DNA of 60,177 nt from Clostridia bacterium (GCA_017397105.1 JAFQKF010000024.1:1-60177), one strand, 5' to 3'. Positions 53,167 to 60,177 are shown, numbered from the stretch's first letter. A program made the numbers and translations. The notes: a model not told the origin generated them from the letters alone.

Positions 53167-54108
53167 ATGGAAGTTTTACAGATGCTTTTTAAAGTGCTTT
53201 TGTTCCCCGGCTTTCTCTTTCTCACATCCTACGCCTTTGCGGCGGAATATATAGACCGTAAACTGCACGCAAGGATGCAGAACCGTAAAGGACCCAAGTG
53301 GTATATTCCTTTTGCGGATTTCTTCAAGCTTATAGGCAAGCAGACTATTATCCACGACGATGCTCACGCAGGAATTATAAAGGCGATGCCCGTGGTATCC
53401 CTCGCAGGCGTTGCAACGGCGTTCATTTATATTCCCGTTGTCGGTTCGTCCGCTGTTTTTTCGTTTGAGGGCGATATAATCATCGTTTTGTATTTCCTCT
53501 CCTTGCCCGTGCTTACTCAGTTCCTTGCAGGCTGGTATTCAAGAAGTCTTTACGCAACAATAGGTGCTTCAAGAGTAATAACCCAGATGTTTGCATATGA
53601 GGTGCCGCTGTTTATGTGCCTGCTTGCACCTTCGCTTATTGCAAATACCTGGTCTGTTTCGGGCATAACTCAGTATTATTCCGAGCATCCGCTTTATGCT
53701 CTTATCAATCTGCCTGCTTTTGCGGTTGCGCTTATAACTGTTCAGAGTAAGCTTTCAAAAGCTCCGTTTGATGCCCCCGAGGCGGAAACGGAAATCGTTT
53801 CAGGCCCTTACGTTGAATACACGGGTAGACCCCTTGCGTTTTTCAGAATGTCGGCAGACTGCGAAGAGGTTGTTCTTATTTCTCTTGTGAGCGCGATATT
53901 CCTTCCGTTCCTGAGTGGAAATGCAGTGATTGACGTAATCCTTTATTTTGTTAAAACCCTTGCGATTCTGTTTGTTCTCACTTTGATGAGAACCGTTACC
54001 GCAAGGCTCAGAGTTAACCAGACCGTTACACTCTGCTGGAGATATCTTGTGCCTGCGGCACTTTTGCAGATGATTGTCAATCTTATTGTGAGGGGGTGGC
54101 TTGCTTGA
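53167..54108 (+). CDS. NuoH-like membrane anchor subunit of the hydrogenase
   Basis: A 313-residue protein of about eight transmembrane helices that links the soluble and membrane arms. Conserved loops: RKLHARMQNRKGPKWYIPFADFF (shown in part), KAPFDAPEAETEIVSGPYVEYTG (key acidic residues) and LRVNQTVTLCWRYLVP. ATG at 53167 after GAGGGGTG; an in-frame TTG 18 bases earlier lies within the large-subunit gene. Confidence 0.94.
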   Translation: MEVLQMLFKVLLFPGFLFLTSYAFAAEYIDRKLHARMQNRKGPKWYIPFADFFKLIGKQTIIHDDAHAGIIKAMPVVSLAGVATAFIYIPVVGSSAVFSFEGDIIIVLYFLSLPVLTQFLAGWYSRSLYATIGASRVITQMFAYEVPLFMCLLAPSLIANTWSVSGITQYYSEHPLYALINLPAFAVALITVQSKLSKAPFDAPEAETEIVSGPYVEYTGRPLAFFRMSADCEEVVLISLVSAIFLPFLSGNAVIDVILYFVKTLAILFVLTLMRTVTARLRVNQTVTLCWRYLVPAALLQMIVNLIVRGWLA

Positions 54109-54464
54109 AAAAAATCAACGTGGCAGGCAGAATTGCCGCCGAAGCGCTTAAGAATCTTTTCAGAAAGCCTTCCTCGGAAACGGAGCAGTCTGCTGCCGTA
54201 CCCGACGGATACAGGGGGCTTATCGTTTACAATCCCGAAAACTGCATAGCCTGCGGACTTTGCGTGAGGGATTGCCCTGCAGGCGCAATAAAGATTGTTA
54301 ACGAAGGCACCAAAGAAGATAAAAAGCTCAACGCATCAATTGATACGGGCAGATGCATTTTCTGCTGCCAGTGCGTGGATTCCTGCATGAAGGGCTGCCT
54401 TTCTGTTTCGGATAATTACAATCTCAACGCAGTAAGCCGTGAAGAGATGGTGAAGAAGCTGTGA
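54105..54464 (+). CDS. NuoI-like two-[4Fe-4S] ferredoxin subunit of the hydrogenase
   Basis: A 119-residue electron-entry subunit with two cluster motifs, CIACGLCVRDCPAG and CIFCCQCVDSCMKG. The second has Lys in place of the usual Pro after the last ligand. The start is taken as TTG at 54105, eight bases after AGGGGG and overlapping the NuoH stop; a GTG at 54096 would lie inside the ribosome site. Electrons would come from reduced ferredoxin, because no NuoE/F/G genes are in this operon. Confidence 0.92.
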   Translation: MKKINVAGRIAAEALKNLFRKPSSETEQSAAVPDGYRGLIVYNPENCIACGLCVRDCPAGAIKIVNEGTKEDKKLNASIDTGRCIFCCQCVDSCMKGCLSVSDNYNLNAVSREEMVKKL

Positions 54465-54937
54465 ATATACCTGAAAGAATAGCCCCTTATTTCAGCAAAG
54501 GTAAAAAGTATGCGGTTATGGGGGTCGGCTCCGAGCTTCGTAACGATGATGCGGCAGGGATGATATTTGCCTGTGAGCTTGAATCGCTTATACAGAGTGA
54601 AAATCTTCTTGTGATAGGCGGCGGCTCTGCACCCGAAAATTTTACGGGAGTCATAAAGAAATTCAGACCCGATATCCTTTTTATCGTTGATGCTGCGTTT
54701 ATGGGACTTGAAACCGGAGAAATAAGCCTGCTTGATTCAAAACAGATTGAAGGAATTTCTTTTTCAACCCATATGCTTCCCTTGCCGCTTATGCTTGATT
54801 ATCTTAAAACCGAAGCGGGCTGTGAAACGGTGATAATCGGTATTCAGCCTGAAAATACGGGGCAGGGTCTTGATGTGTGCGAGGCCGTAAGGCGCAGCGC
54901 GCTTGAACTGGCGCAGATTTTTTCGTCATTATTGTAA
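54461..54937 (+). CDS. hydrogenase maturation endopeptidase (HycI/HyaD type)
   Basis: A 158-residue nickel-sensing protease. Signature sequence: VMGVGSELRNDDAAGM (first metal ligand in the N-terminal G-x-G-N/S region), FIVDAAFMG (acidic ligand), STHMLPLPLML (His ligand) and IGIQPENTG. It cleaves the C-terminal tail of the large subunit after nickel insertion. GTG start overlapping the NuoI stop (GTGA). Last gene of the operon. Confidence 0.94.
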   Translation: MNIPERIAPYFSKGKKYAVMGVGSELRNDDAAGMIFACELESLIQSENLLVIGGGSAPENFTGVIKKFRPDILFIVDAAFMGLETGEISLLDSKQIEGISFSTHMLPLPLMLDYLKTEAGCETVIIGIQPENTGQGLDVCEAVRRSALELAQIFSSLL

Positions 54938-54940
54938 TAA

Positions 54941-54982
54941 AACAGGTCAGAGCGGAGATCTTCCGTACTGGCCTGTTTTTTG
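54941..54982 (+). terminator. intrinsic terminator of the hydrogenase operon
   Basis: Arms AACAGGTCAG / CTGGCCTGTT with an inner CGGA/TCCG, followed by TTTTTG; four bases after the protease stop codon. Confidence 0.9.
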
Positions 54983-55002
54983 TGTTTTGTCAAAAATCCG
55001 TA

Positions 55003-55031
55003 TTGATAATTGTAAAAATAAATGCTATACT
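55003..55031 (+). promoter_or_regulatory. sigma-A promoter of the ASRT-family gene
   Basis: TTGATA (55003-55008), 17-base spacer, TATACT (55026-55031). Confidence 0.75.
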
Positions 55032-55061
55032 TTGCTTATAAGAAAATCAGGAGGTATAATC

Positions 55062-55433
55062 ATGAAAGAATACGGCAAAAAGGTATGGCTTATCCCCGAT
55101 TGTTTTCTCAATTCAGTTTCCAAAAACGAAAGCATCAGCCATGAGGCTATATGCGTTATAAACACCACTTCAAGAGAAGCAAAGATTGATTTTACACTTT
55201 TGTTTGAGGACAGAGAGGCTGTAACAGGCTACGGCGCAGTATGCGGCGCAATGAAAACTCACCATATAAGAATGGATAAGCAGGTAAATGCGCAGGGCGT
55301 GAAAATCCCGAGGGACGTACCTTATGCAGTGCTTGTTGAATCAAACGAGCCGATAGTTGTTCAGTACAGCAGGCTTGATACCTCTGCGGCAGAAATGGCG
55401 CTTATGACCACCATCGCTTATCCCGTAGAATAA
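55062..55433 (+). CDS. ASRT-family protein (Anabaena sensory rhodopsin transducer homologue)
   Basis: A 123-residue beta-sandwich protein. Family hallmarks are GKKVWLIPDCFLN, ISHEAICVINT, IDFTLLFEDREAV, HHIRMDKQ, VPYAVLVESNEPIVVQYSR and a closing MALMTTIAYPV. The founding member forms a tetramer that binds a photoreceptor's cytoplasmic side; most homologues occur in bacteria without rhodopsin, where ligand binding of sugars or regulation has been suggested. The ATG follows CAGGAGG. Single-gene unit, convergent with iolB. Confidence 0.88.
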   Translation: MKEYGKKVWLIPDCFLNSVSKNESISHEAICVINTTSREAKIDFTLLFEDREAVTGYGAVCGAMKTHHIRMDKQVNAQGVKIPRDVPYAVLVESNEPIVVQYSRLDTSAAEMALMTTIAYPVE

Positions 55434-55453
55434 TTATTAATGTATAAAATTAA

Positions 55454-55487
55454 GGCTTGTGCAGGATGATCCTGTACAAGCCTTTTT
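55454..55487. terminator. intrinsic terminator between convergent genes
   Basis: Arms GGCTTGTGCAGGA / TCCTGTACAAGCC (one mismatch) followed by TTTTTG. Confidence 0.88.
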
Positions 55488-55499
55488 GTTAAAAATTTA

Positions 55500-56273
55500 T
55501 CAGTCTGCATTTGCGAGCCATTCATGCTCTGCTTCATAGATTCTTGTTTTGTCCCACGGGTCGCCGTCAATGTGGCGTATCATCCATACATAATACATGG
55601 TATATCCGGGTGCGCAGACCTGCTGGTGTGCGCAATGGGGCTCAATACAAAGGAAGGAGCCGTCCGTGCTTTTCTCAACGTCATCGCCCATAAATGCAGC
55701 GCCGAAGCCCTGAGGATAATCAAACTGATAATAGTAAACCTCGGGTTGAGGATGATGGTGAGGGGGATAGCTGGACCATTTGCCGGGATGGTGGAATACT
55801 TCGCCAAGCACCATGTTGGAGTAGGGTGCGTTGCTCAAATCAAACATGGTAGCGCAGGTGCGGTGGCCCGTGCCTCCCCACTGGGAATTGCCAAATTCCT
55901 GGTAAAGACATTTTTCGGGAGTATAATAAACGGCATCAAAGATGCGTTCGTTGTCGGTCTGCTGAATAATAAACTCACTGTCTTCCCTGGCTTCGATTTC
56001 AACAGCCGTGCCCCTGCAAACGTGAAGAGCATAGGGCGTTTTGATGAAAGGGGATTCTCTTTTTGCCGTGGTGGCGCATTCTCCGTTCCATCTGAAGGCA
56101 AGCTGACCTTTTAAAAGCAGATAAGCGGTTTCGTTCTTTTCGTCACAAAGGCTGAAAACTTCGCCTCGGCTGAGCTTCTTGACTTTTATATTCATAAGCA
56201 TTGAAGCGTTTTTGCCGTTCATTTCGCAAAGGATTCTTTCGCCGTTTTCGTTGAATGAGGGTCTTTCAAGCAT
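55500..56273 (-). CDS. iolB: 5-deoxy-glucuronate isomerase
   Basis: A 257-residue bicupin of the IolB/KduI family acting in myo-inositol breakdown. It shows GKWSSYPPHHHPQPEVYYY with the metal-binding His cluster, QGFGAAFMGDD, HCAHQQVCAPGYTMYYVW and MIRHIDGDPWDKTR. The ATG at 56271-56273 has GGGAG eight bases upstream; an earlier in-frame GTG is within the ribosome site. The other iol genes are not in the window, so it may serve the inositol or uronate pathway from a separate locus. Confidence 0.92.
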   Translation of the reverse strand: MLERPSFNENGERILCEMNGKNASMLMNIKVKKLSRGEVFSLCDEKNETAYLLLKGQLAFRWNGECATTAKRESPFIKTPYALHVCRGTAVEIEAREDSEFIIQQTDNERIFDAVYYTPEKCLYQEFGNSQWGGTGHRTCATMFDLSNAPYSNMVLGEVFHHPGKWSSYPPHHHPQPEVYYYQFDYPQGFGAAFMGDDVEKSTDGSFLCIEPHCAHQQVCAPGYTMYYVWMIRHIDGDPWDKTRIYEAEHEWLANAD

Positions 56274-56303
56274 AGGTGTCACTCCCTGATTTATAATGTA
56301 AAC

Positions 56304-56332
56304 ATTTTATCACTTTTTCTTTCTGAATTCAA
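56304..56332 (-). promoter_or_regulatory. sigma-A promoter of iolB
   Basis: Minus strand: TTGAAT (56327-56332), 17-base spacer, TAAAAT (56304-56309). The following TGTTTACATTATAAATC could hold an operator half-site but is not a clear palindrome. Confidence 0.65.
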
Positions 56333-56371
56333 TCCTTTGTCCGAAACCTTTCAGTTTTTTTGCTTTTTCGG

Positions 56372-56400
56372 TTTACATTGACATAAAAATTCTATATAAT
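56372..56400 (+). promoter_or_regulatory. sigma-A promoter of the DivIVA-like operon
   Basis: TTTACA (56372-56377), 17-base spacer, TATAAT (56395-56400). Confidence 0.75.
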
Positions 56401-56434
56401 TATTTTGACGATTATTTTTCACGGAGGGTGTTTT

Positions 56435-56827
56435 ATGGAGAATACAAAGCTTTTTCAGGTAGGCGCAAACGGTTATAACTGCACTCAGGTTGATGAATAT
56501 ATCCGTATTCTTAAAGAGGAATACAAAAAGGTTTACGATTATGCCAAGGCAAAGGACGATTTGATTGCCAAGGCAAACGAAAAGCTTGTCGCCATGCAAA
56601 AGGAAAAGGAAGCCCTCAGAGCATCGGGTGTACAGCTTGAAGAAAGAATAAAGCAGCTTGAAGCTCAGCTTGCTCAGAAAGCATCAGCTCCCGCAGCTGC
56701 TGCGCAGGAGCCACAGGACAATGCCGTTTTGCTCAGAAGTATTTCTACCATGACTATGCTCAGCGAAGAAATTGTCAGGGAAAACAGAGAGCTTCGCAAA
56801 AGAGTGGAAGCGCTTGAGAATAAGTGA
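56435..56827 (+). CDS. DivIVA-like coiled-coil protein
   Basis: A 130-residue protein. The N-terminus FQVGANGYNCTQVDEYI..L resembles the DivIVA/GpsB N-terminal domain (GYN..QVD motif). A long coiled coil (about residues 25-85), an Ala/Gln-rich linker and a second helix ending RENRELRKRVEALENK follow. It probably marks membrane curvature or the division site and recruits partners. The ATG at 56435 follows GGAGGGTG. First gene of a short operon. Confidence 0.8.
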   Translation: MENTKLFQVGANGYNCTQVDEYIRILKEEYKKVYDYAKAKDDLIAKANEKLVAMQKEKEALRASGVQLEERIKQLEAQLAQKASAPAAAAQEPQDNAVLLRSISTMTMLSEEIVRENRELRKRVEALENK

Positions 56828-56844
56828 GAAAGGTTGGTTTAATT

Positions 56845-57690
56845 ATGGAGAATTTTAAACCAAAATCCCTTGAAGAGCTTGACAGTGCGTTTATGGAATC
56901 CGTAAGGGAGCTGAGCAGCGGTGCGCAGGAAACGGAAGAATCCGAGCCTGTAAAGCCTGCGCCGAGGCCTGAAAGTCAGCGTGAGAGTCTTTTGCCAAAG
57001 CCCGTTTTTTATAAGGCGGCACCCATGCAGGCGGATTTGCCGGTAAAGGAAAAGCCTCAGCCTGCTTACAGTGAAGAATTCAGAATAAATGTCCCTTCAT
57101 ATACTCCTCAGAGACCCGAAACGCAGCAGGAGGAATATGATATCCTGCCTGCATACCGTGCCGGTAAGGGGAGGGTTTTTGCAAGAGTGCTTGTGAGCAT
57201 TATGCTTGTGATTTCTGTTTTGCTCAGCGGCTTTTTTGCAGGGATGACGTATTTGTGCAATAACAGTAAAAGAGAGATTGCGGGATATCATCTTTATCCC
57301 GTTTTGCTTACAACCGCATCTCCCGCCCTTTCGAGGGGAGATCTTGTGGTGGTAAAGGACATAAGCAAGCAGGATGTTGACCGAGGGCTTATAATAGTTT
57401 ACCTTGATGAACGGTCGGAGGAATACCGCTGCGCCGTTGTGGAAAGTGCGGTATCCGATGCTGAAAGTGATCTTCTGATTACCGCAAGCTACGTTGATGC
57501 TTATTCAAAGCAACAAACCGTGCAGACCAAGTGGAGTGCCGTGCTGGGCGAAGCGAGTATTTATCTGCCTTATTGTCTGCACGTATATAACTTTATTTCT
57601 GCGCACACTTTGGCTTGCATAGCGGCGGCTGTGTTGCTTTGCCTTATGTGGCTGTTGCTTCTCATTTTGCTTTGTAAGAAGAGATATTAA
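56845..57690 (+). CDS. membrane protein resembling type I signal peptidase, catalytic Ser not seen
   Basis: A 281-residue protein. A Pro/Glu-rich cytoplasmic N-terminus (about 110 residues), a transmembrane helix (VLVSIMLVISVLLSGFFAG), an external beta domain, and a second helix near the C-terminus ending CKKRY. The beta domain starts YHLYPVLLTTASPALSRGDLVVVKDI, which aligns with the signal-peptidase motif x-G-S-M-x-P....G-D, but the catalytic Ser position reads Thr and no SM pair is present. It resembles the SipW-like branch in having two membrane helices. Probably a degenerate or altered peptidase. An alternative GTG start at 56824 overlaps the upstream stop. Confidence 0.65.
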   Translation: MENFKPKSLEELDSAFMESVRELSSGAQETEESEPVKPAPRPESQRESLLPKPVFYKAAPMQADLPVKEKPQPAYSEEFRINVPSYTPQRPETQQEEYDILPAYRAGKGRVFARVLVSIMLVISVLLSGFFAGMTYLCNNSKREIAGYHLYPVLLTTASPALSRGDLVVVKDISKQDVDRGLIIVYLDERSEEYRCAVVESAVSDAESDLLITASYVDAYSKQQTVQTKWSAVLGEASIYLPYCLHVYNFISAHTLACIAAAVLLCLMWLLLLILLCKKRY

Positions 57691-57701
57691 GGAGAATTTA
57701 A

Positions 57702-58385
57702 ATGATAAAAGCGGCAATTTTTGACCTGGACCACACCTTGTTTGACAGATATGCAACCCTTGCCGAGGTTGCCAAAAAATTCAGAACGCAGTTTGACGTT
57801 GCCGACGGTGTGACGGATGAACGCATTACACGGGAATTAGTCTGGGCAGATAAGCAGTACGTTCATTTTCATTGGCGTCACATTCATAAGCATCTTGTTG
57901 ATTGCGGTCTGTTTTCTCAGGCGCCCTCTTTTGAAGAATACAGGGATTTTGTGGTGTCGTGCTTTTATAAAACGGCGATACCCTTTGATTTTGCAATCCC
58001 TATGCTTGACGGCTTGAGAAAATCAGGAATAAAAACAGGCCTTATCACAAACGGCGCCCATGATTTGCAGTATGCAAAAATCAACCTTCTCGGCTTGCAG
58101 GATTCCTTTGACAGCATAATTGCAACGGGCGATATCGGCGTGCATAAGCCTGAAAGAGGACCTTTTGACATCATGGCGGCAAGGCTTCAGCTTGATGCAA
58201 AGGAGATGCTTTACATAGGCGATAATCCTTTGAATGACGTTGAGGGTGCAAGGCTTGCAGGCTATATTCCCGTATGGGTAAAAACCACGGGTACGTGGGT
58301 ATTCCCGGAAATTGAAAAGCCTGAGCTACAGGTGGAAACGGTTGAAGAAATCCCTGCACTGATTAAAAAACTCAATAAAGCTTAA
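57702..58385 (+). CDS. HAD-superfamily phosphatase (YjjG/pyrimidine nucleotidase-like)
   Basis: A 227-residue hydrolase. HAD motifs: IFDLDHTLFD (nucleophile Asp near 8), LITNGAHDLQ (motif II), Lys in GVHKPERG (motif III) and YIGDNPLNDVEGA (motif IV). The cap is alpha-helical, as in the subfamily I haloacid-dehalogenase/nucleotidase group. Dephosphorylates a small metabolite, likely a nucleotide. ATG after AAGGAG, 11 bases after the previous stop codon. Confidence 0.93.
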   Translation: MIKAAIFDLDHTLFDRYATLAEVAKKFRTQFDVADGVTDERITRELVWADKQYVHFHWRHIHKHLVDCGLFSQAPSFEEYRDFVVSCFYKTAIPFDFAIPMLDGLRKSGIKTGLITNGAHDLQYAKINLLGLQDSFDSIIATGDIGVHKPERGPFDIMAARLQLDAKEMLYIGDNPLNDVEGARLAGYIPVWVKTTGTWVFPEIEKPELQVETVEEIPALIKKLNKA

Positions 58386-58389
58386 TTTT

Positions 58390-58433
58390 AAATCCCGTTG
58401 TGTAAACGTAACAGTTTACAGGCGGGATTTTTG
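58390..58433 (+). terminator. intrinsic terminator after the HAD gene
   Basis: Outer arms AAATCCCG / CGGGATTT and inner arms TGTAAAC / GTTTACA, followed by TTTTTG. Confidence 0.88.
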
Positions 58434-58495
58434 TTACTGTTGCCCGCAATAAAAGGGCGGTAAAAATTGTTTTATTAATGAAAGGGGGACTGAAA

Positions 58496-60013
58496 ATGAA
58501 AAGACTTATATCTTTGATTGTTGCAGTGTTAATGTGCGTTACCTTTAACTCTACCGCTTTTGCGGACGTTATGGGGATATGGCAGGTGTTTGTGCCGTAT
58601 GACGTGGTTGTAACTCAGCAGGGCGGTTCGCAGGTGTACGGCTATGAAAATGGCGGAGATTTTGTTGATATGGACGGCTTTGTGCCTTTCGGTCAGCGCC
58701 TTACCGTGCAGTCGGAATATACCTTTGATGGCGAAAAATTCGTTTATGCCGTTCATCCCGATACGCGCGACGGTGCATATTACAAGGCAAGCACACTTAC
58801 TCTTGCAGAGGATTTGTATCCGCCCGAAAACGGAGTAAAGCACTCTTATAAGAAAGCTTACGTAAAGGATACGGGTCTTTTTCTGCTCAAGGGACCGTCG
58901 GATGCTTTTGAGGTATCAAGTGAAGAAATTCCCGTAGGCACTGAGCTTGAGTATGAGGTTTCAACCGCAAACGGCGGTACGTGGGGCTATACTTCCTACA
59001 ACGGGAAATACGGATGGTTTATAATTCATGACAGCTATTTCGGCGGTGATTTATATAAATATAAATGTAAAGTTGCCGAGTGGGTTCATAATTATAACTT
59101 GAACCTCGGAAAGCTTTACGTAATCGGGAGCGGATATGAGCTTCATCAGCAGCCAAGCAAATCCAGCCCTTGCGTCGGCGGTAAAATAGAGCCGCATACC
59201 GAGCTTTATTATCAGTATTCCTTTATTGATGGGGATGACGAGTGGGTGCTTACCGAGCACGGCGGCATGAGCGGCTGGCTGTGCAGAAAAAACGGATATG
59301 ACGGCGAGGTTGTCAGAGGAGCGGTATCTTCTTTGCTTCCTCTTGATATTTCCGAATTCACTCTTTACGAAAGGCCGCTTGATACCTCAAGTAAGGTTGA
59401 CGTAAAAATTCCTGAGAATCAGAGCCTTTCCTTTGATTACGAGATATATGACGACACAACGGGCGATTATTGGAGCAAGATATCGATTTATTACGGCGGT
59501 CAGTGCGATTTTGGCGGCTACTGGGCAAAATACAGCTCAGGTGCCGACGTTGCATATCCTTCGTCGGACAGATATATAACAGGTGCGGACAAAACACCGC
59601 TCTACGTTTTCCCTCGTGATACCGCAGAGATTGCGGATTATATGGAAAAGGATGTTGAAATAAAGGCGATGTATATTTACGCGGGTAACTCCGACCCGTG
59701 GATAGGCTTTGCGCATAACGGGAAAATCGTGTGGGCCGATTGCTGGGGGATGCAGTTTGTAAGCCACGGCACACTTGCCGAAACAACCGACCCGTATCCC
59801 GTTACACAGCCGTATCCCGTTACGCAGCCGTTTTTTCCCGAGAGTGATTCTGAAATTACCGAAGCAGCTGTTACAAGTGAGGAGATACGCAGCGAAGCAC
59901 CGACTGTGAAGAAGACAACTCTCAAGCCTGTTATTTTCTTTTCGGCAATGGCGGCAGGAGTTATAATTGTTACCGCAGGAATAATCGTATTCATAAAAAA
60001 ACGCAATAAATAA
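58496..60013 (+). CDS. secreted membrane-anchored protein with SH3-like repeats
   Basis: A 505-residue exported protein. Signal peptide residues 1 to about 24 (MKRLISLIVAVLMCV..AFA). The mature part has several beta-rich units of about 80-100 residues of the bacterial SH3 type (GGTWGYTSYNGKYGWFII, DEWVLTEHGGMSGWLC and DYWSKISIYYGGQ..GGYWAKY), a linker with the repeat DPYPVTQPYPVTQP, then an acidic Thr-rich stalk and a single C-terminal transmembrane helix followed by IKKRNK. No LPXTG motif. Surface protein likely binding cell wall or host glycans. ATG seven bases after GGGGGA; an upstream in-frame start overlaps that site. Confidence 0.85.
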   Translation: MKRLISLIVAVLMCVTFNSTAFADVMGIWQVFVPYDVVVTQQGGSQVYGYENGGDFVDMDGFVPFGQRLTVQSEYTFDGEKFVYAVHPDTRDGAYYKASTLTLAEDLYPPENGVKHSYKKAYVKDTGLFLLKGPSDAFEVSSEEIPVGTELEYEVSTANGGTWGYTSYNGKYGWFIIHDSYFGGDLYKYKCKVAEWVHNYNLNLGKLYVIGSGYELHQQPSKSSPCVGGKIEPHTELYYQYSFIDGDDEWVLTEHGGMSGWLCRKNGYDGEVVRGAVSSLLPLDISEFTLYERPLDTSSKVDVKIPENQSLSFDYEIYDDTTGDYWSKISIYYGGQCDFGGYWAKYSSGADVAYPSSDRYITGADKTPLYVFPRDTAEIADYMEKDVEIKAMYIYAGNSDPWIGFAHNGKIVWADCWGMQFVSHGTLAETTDPYPVTQPYPVTQPFFPESDSEITEAAVTSEEIRSEAPTVKKTTLKPVIFFSAMAAGVIIVTAGIIVFIKKRNK

Positions 60014-60039
60014 AAAGACACGGTACAGAAATCCGTTTT

Positions 60040-60064
60040 TGAAGTGAACCCCAAAGATTAGACA
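60040..60064. repeat. terminal inverted repeat of an IS3-family element
   Basis: TGAAGTGAACCCCAAAG followed by ATTAGACA has the TGAAxTGxACCCC...TTAGACA form typical of IS3-family ends, next to a transposase C-terminus. The 3' part of the SH3 gene's downstream region ends here. Confidence 0.75.
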
Positions 60065-60074
60065 AAATAAAATA

Positions 60075-60176
60075 TTAAATTGATAGAGAATGAGTTCGGT
60101 ATTGTACCGGGCTCATTCCTTTTAGTTTCAAGGAAATTCTTTCGTTGTTGTAATAATGAATATATTTCTTTAATTC
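60075..60176 (-). CDS. IS3-family transposase (OrfB) C-terminus, partial
   Basis: The minus strand encodes the last 33 residues: LKKYIHYYNNERISLKLKGM then SPVQYRTHSLSI and stop. The YNNERIS...LKGMSPVQYR ending is the C-terminal part of the integrase-core DDE transposase of IS3/IS150 elements. The rest is outside the window. Confidence 0.85.
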   Translation of the reverse strand, partial: ELKKYIHYYNNERISLKLKGMSPVQYRTHSLSI

Positions 60177-60177
60177 A

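Larger units (their letters stand above)
60040..60177 (-). mobile_element. IS3-family insertion sequence, partial at window edge
   Basis: Begins at the inverted repeat and continues beyond the window. It sits 26 bases after the stop codon of the SH3 protein and probably did not disrupt it. Confidence 0.75.

Noticed and set aside
58390-58433. TGTAAAC...GTTTACA inverted repeat as a possible LacI-type operator
   Set aside because: It is the inner stem of a terminator followed by a T-run, after a gene rather than in a promoter.

Overview
The window looks like a chromosomal segment of a strictly anaerobic, Gram-positive member of the Clostridia (Oscillospirales/Ruminococcaceae-like). This is inferred from strong AGGAGG-type ribosome sites, frequent TTG and GTG starts, compact sigma-A promoters with 17-bp spacers, Gram-positive secreted proteins, and hydrogen and ferredoxin metabolism without any respiratory-oxygen genes. 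I recognised no rRNA, tRNA, CRISPR array or prophage.

Layout. 1-1.9 kb: a cut-off XRE regulator, a P-loop kinase-like gene and two decayed-looking stretches. 1.9-6.2 kb (minus): a three-gene operon for a NuoE/NuoF/GltD-type flavoprotein complex, close to the Sporomusa-type electron-bifurcating transhydrogenase (StnABC). 6.3-9.1 kb: two tandem secreted paralogues of unknown function. 9.1-31.8 kb: a carbohydrate and cell-surface region with two GH78 alpha-L-rhamnosidases, a GH99-like and a GH39-like secreted glycosidase, a sugar isomerase/epimerase plus Gfo/Idh oxidoreductase pair, a cytosolic (alpha/alpha)6-barrel protein, a secreted esterase, three calcineurin-like phosphoesterases, an acyl-CoA synthetase, an EamA transporter, the [FeFe]-hydrogenase maturase HydF and a TM2 protein. 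31.9-39.4 kb: a two-component system, a secreted lipase-like protein, thiamine pyrophosphokinase and a CLC-type antiporter with a non-canonical filter.

39.5-54.9 kb: one uninterrupted plus-strand transcription unit of 18 genes behind a consensus promoter. It carries hypA-hypB-hypF-hypC-hypD-hypE, then three antiporter-like subunits and homologues of NuoJ, K, A, B, C, D, H and I, then a hydrogenase maturation protease. The NuoD homologue keeps both CxxC motifs that bind the NiFe centre, so this is a group 4 membrane hydrogenase built to an almost complete complex I plan, including a NuoA homologue. With the transhydrogenase operon and HydF, the window suggests a cell that balances NADH, NADPH, ferredoxin and H2 and stores energy as an ion gradient. 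This operon is the most notable system in the window.

55-60.2 kb: an ASRT-family protein, IolB, a DivIVA-like coiled-coil protein in an operon with a signal-peptidase-like protein lacking the usual Ser and a HAD phosphatase, a secreted SH3-like membrane-anchored protein, and the end of an IS3-family insertion sequence running off the window.
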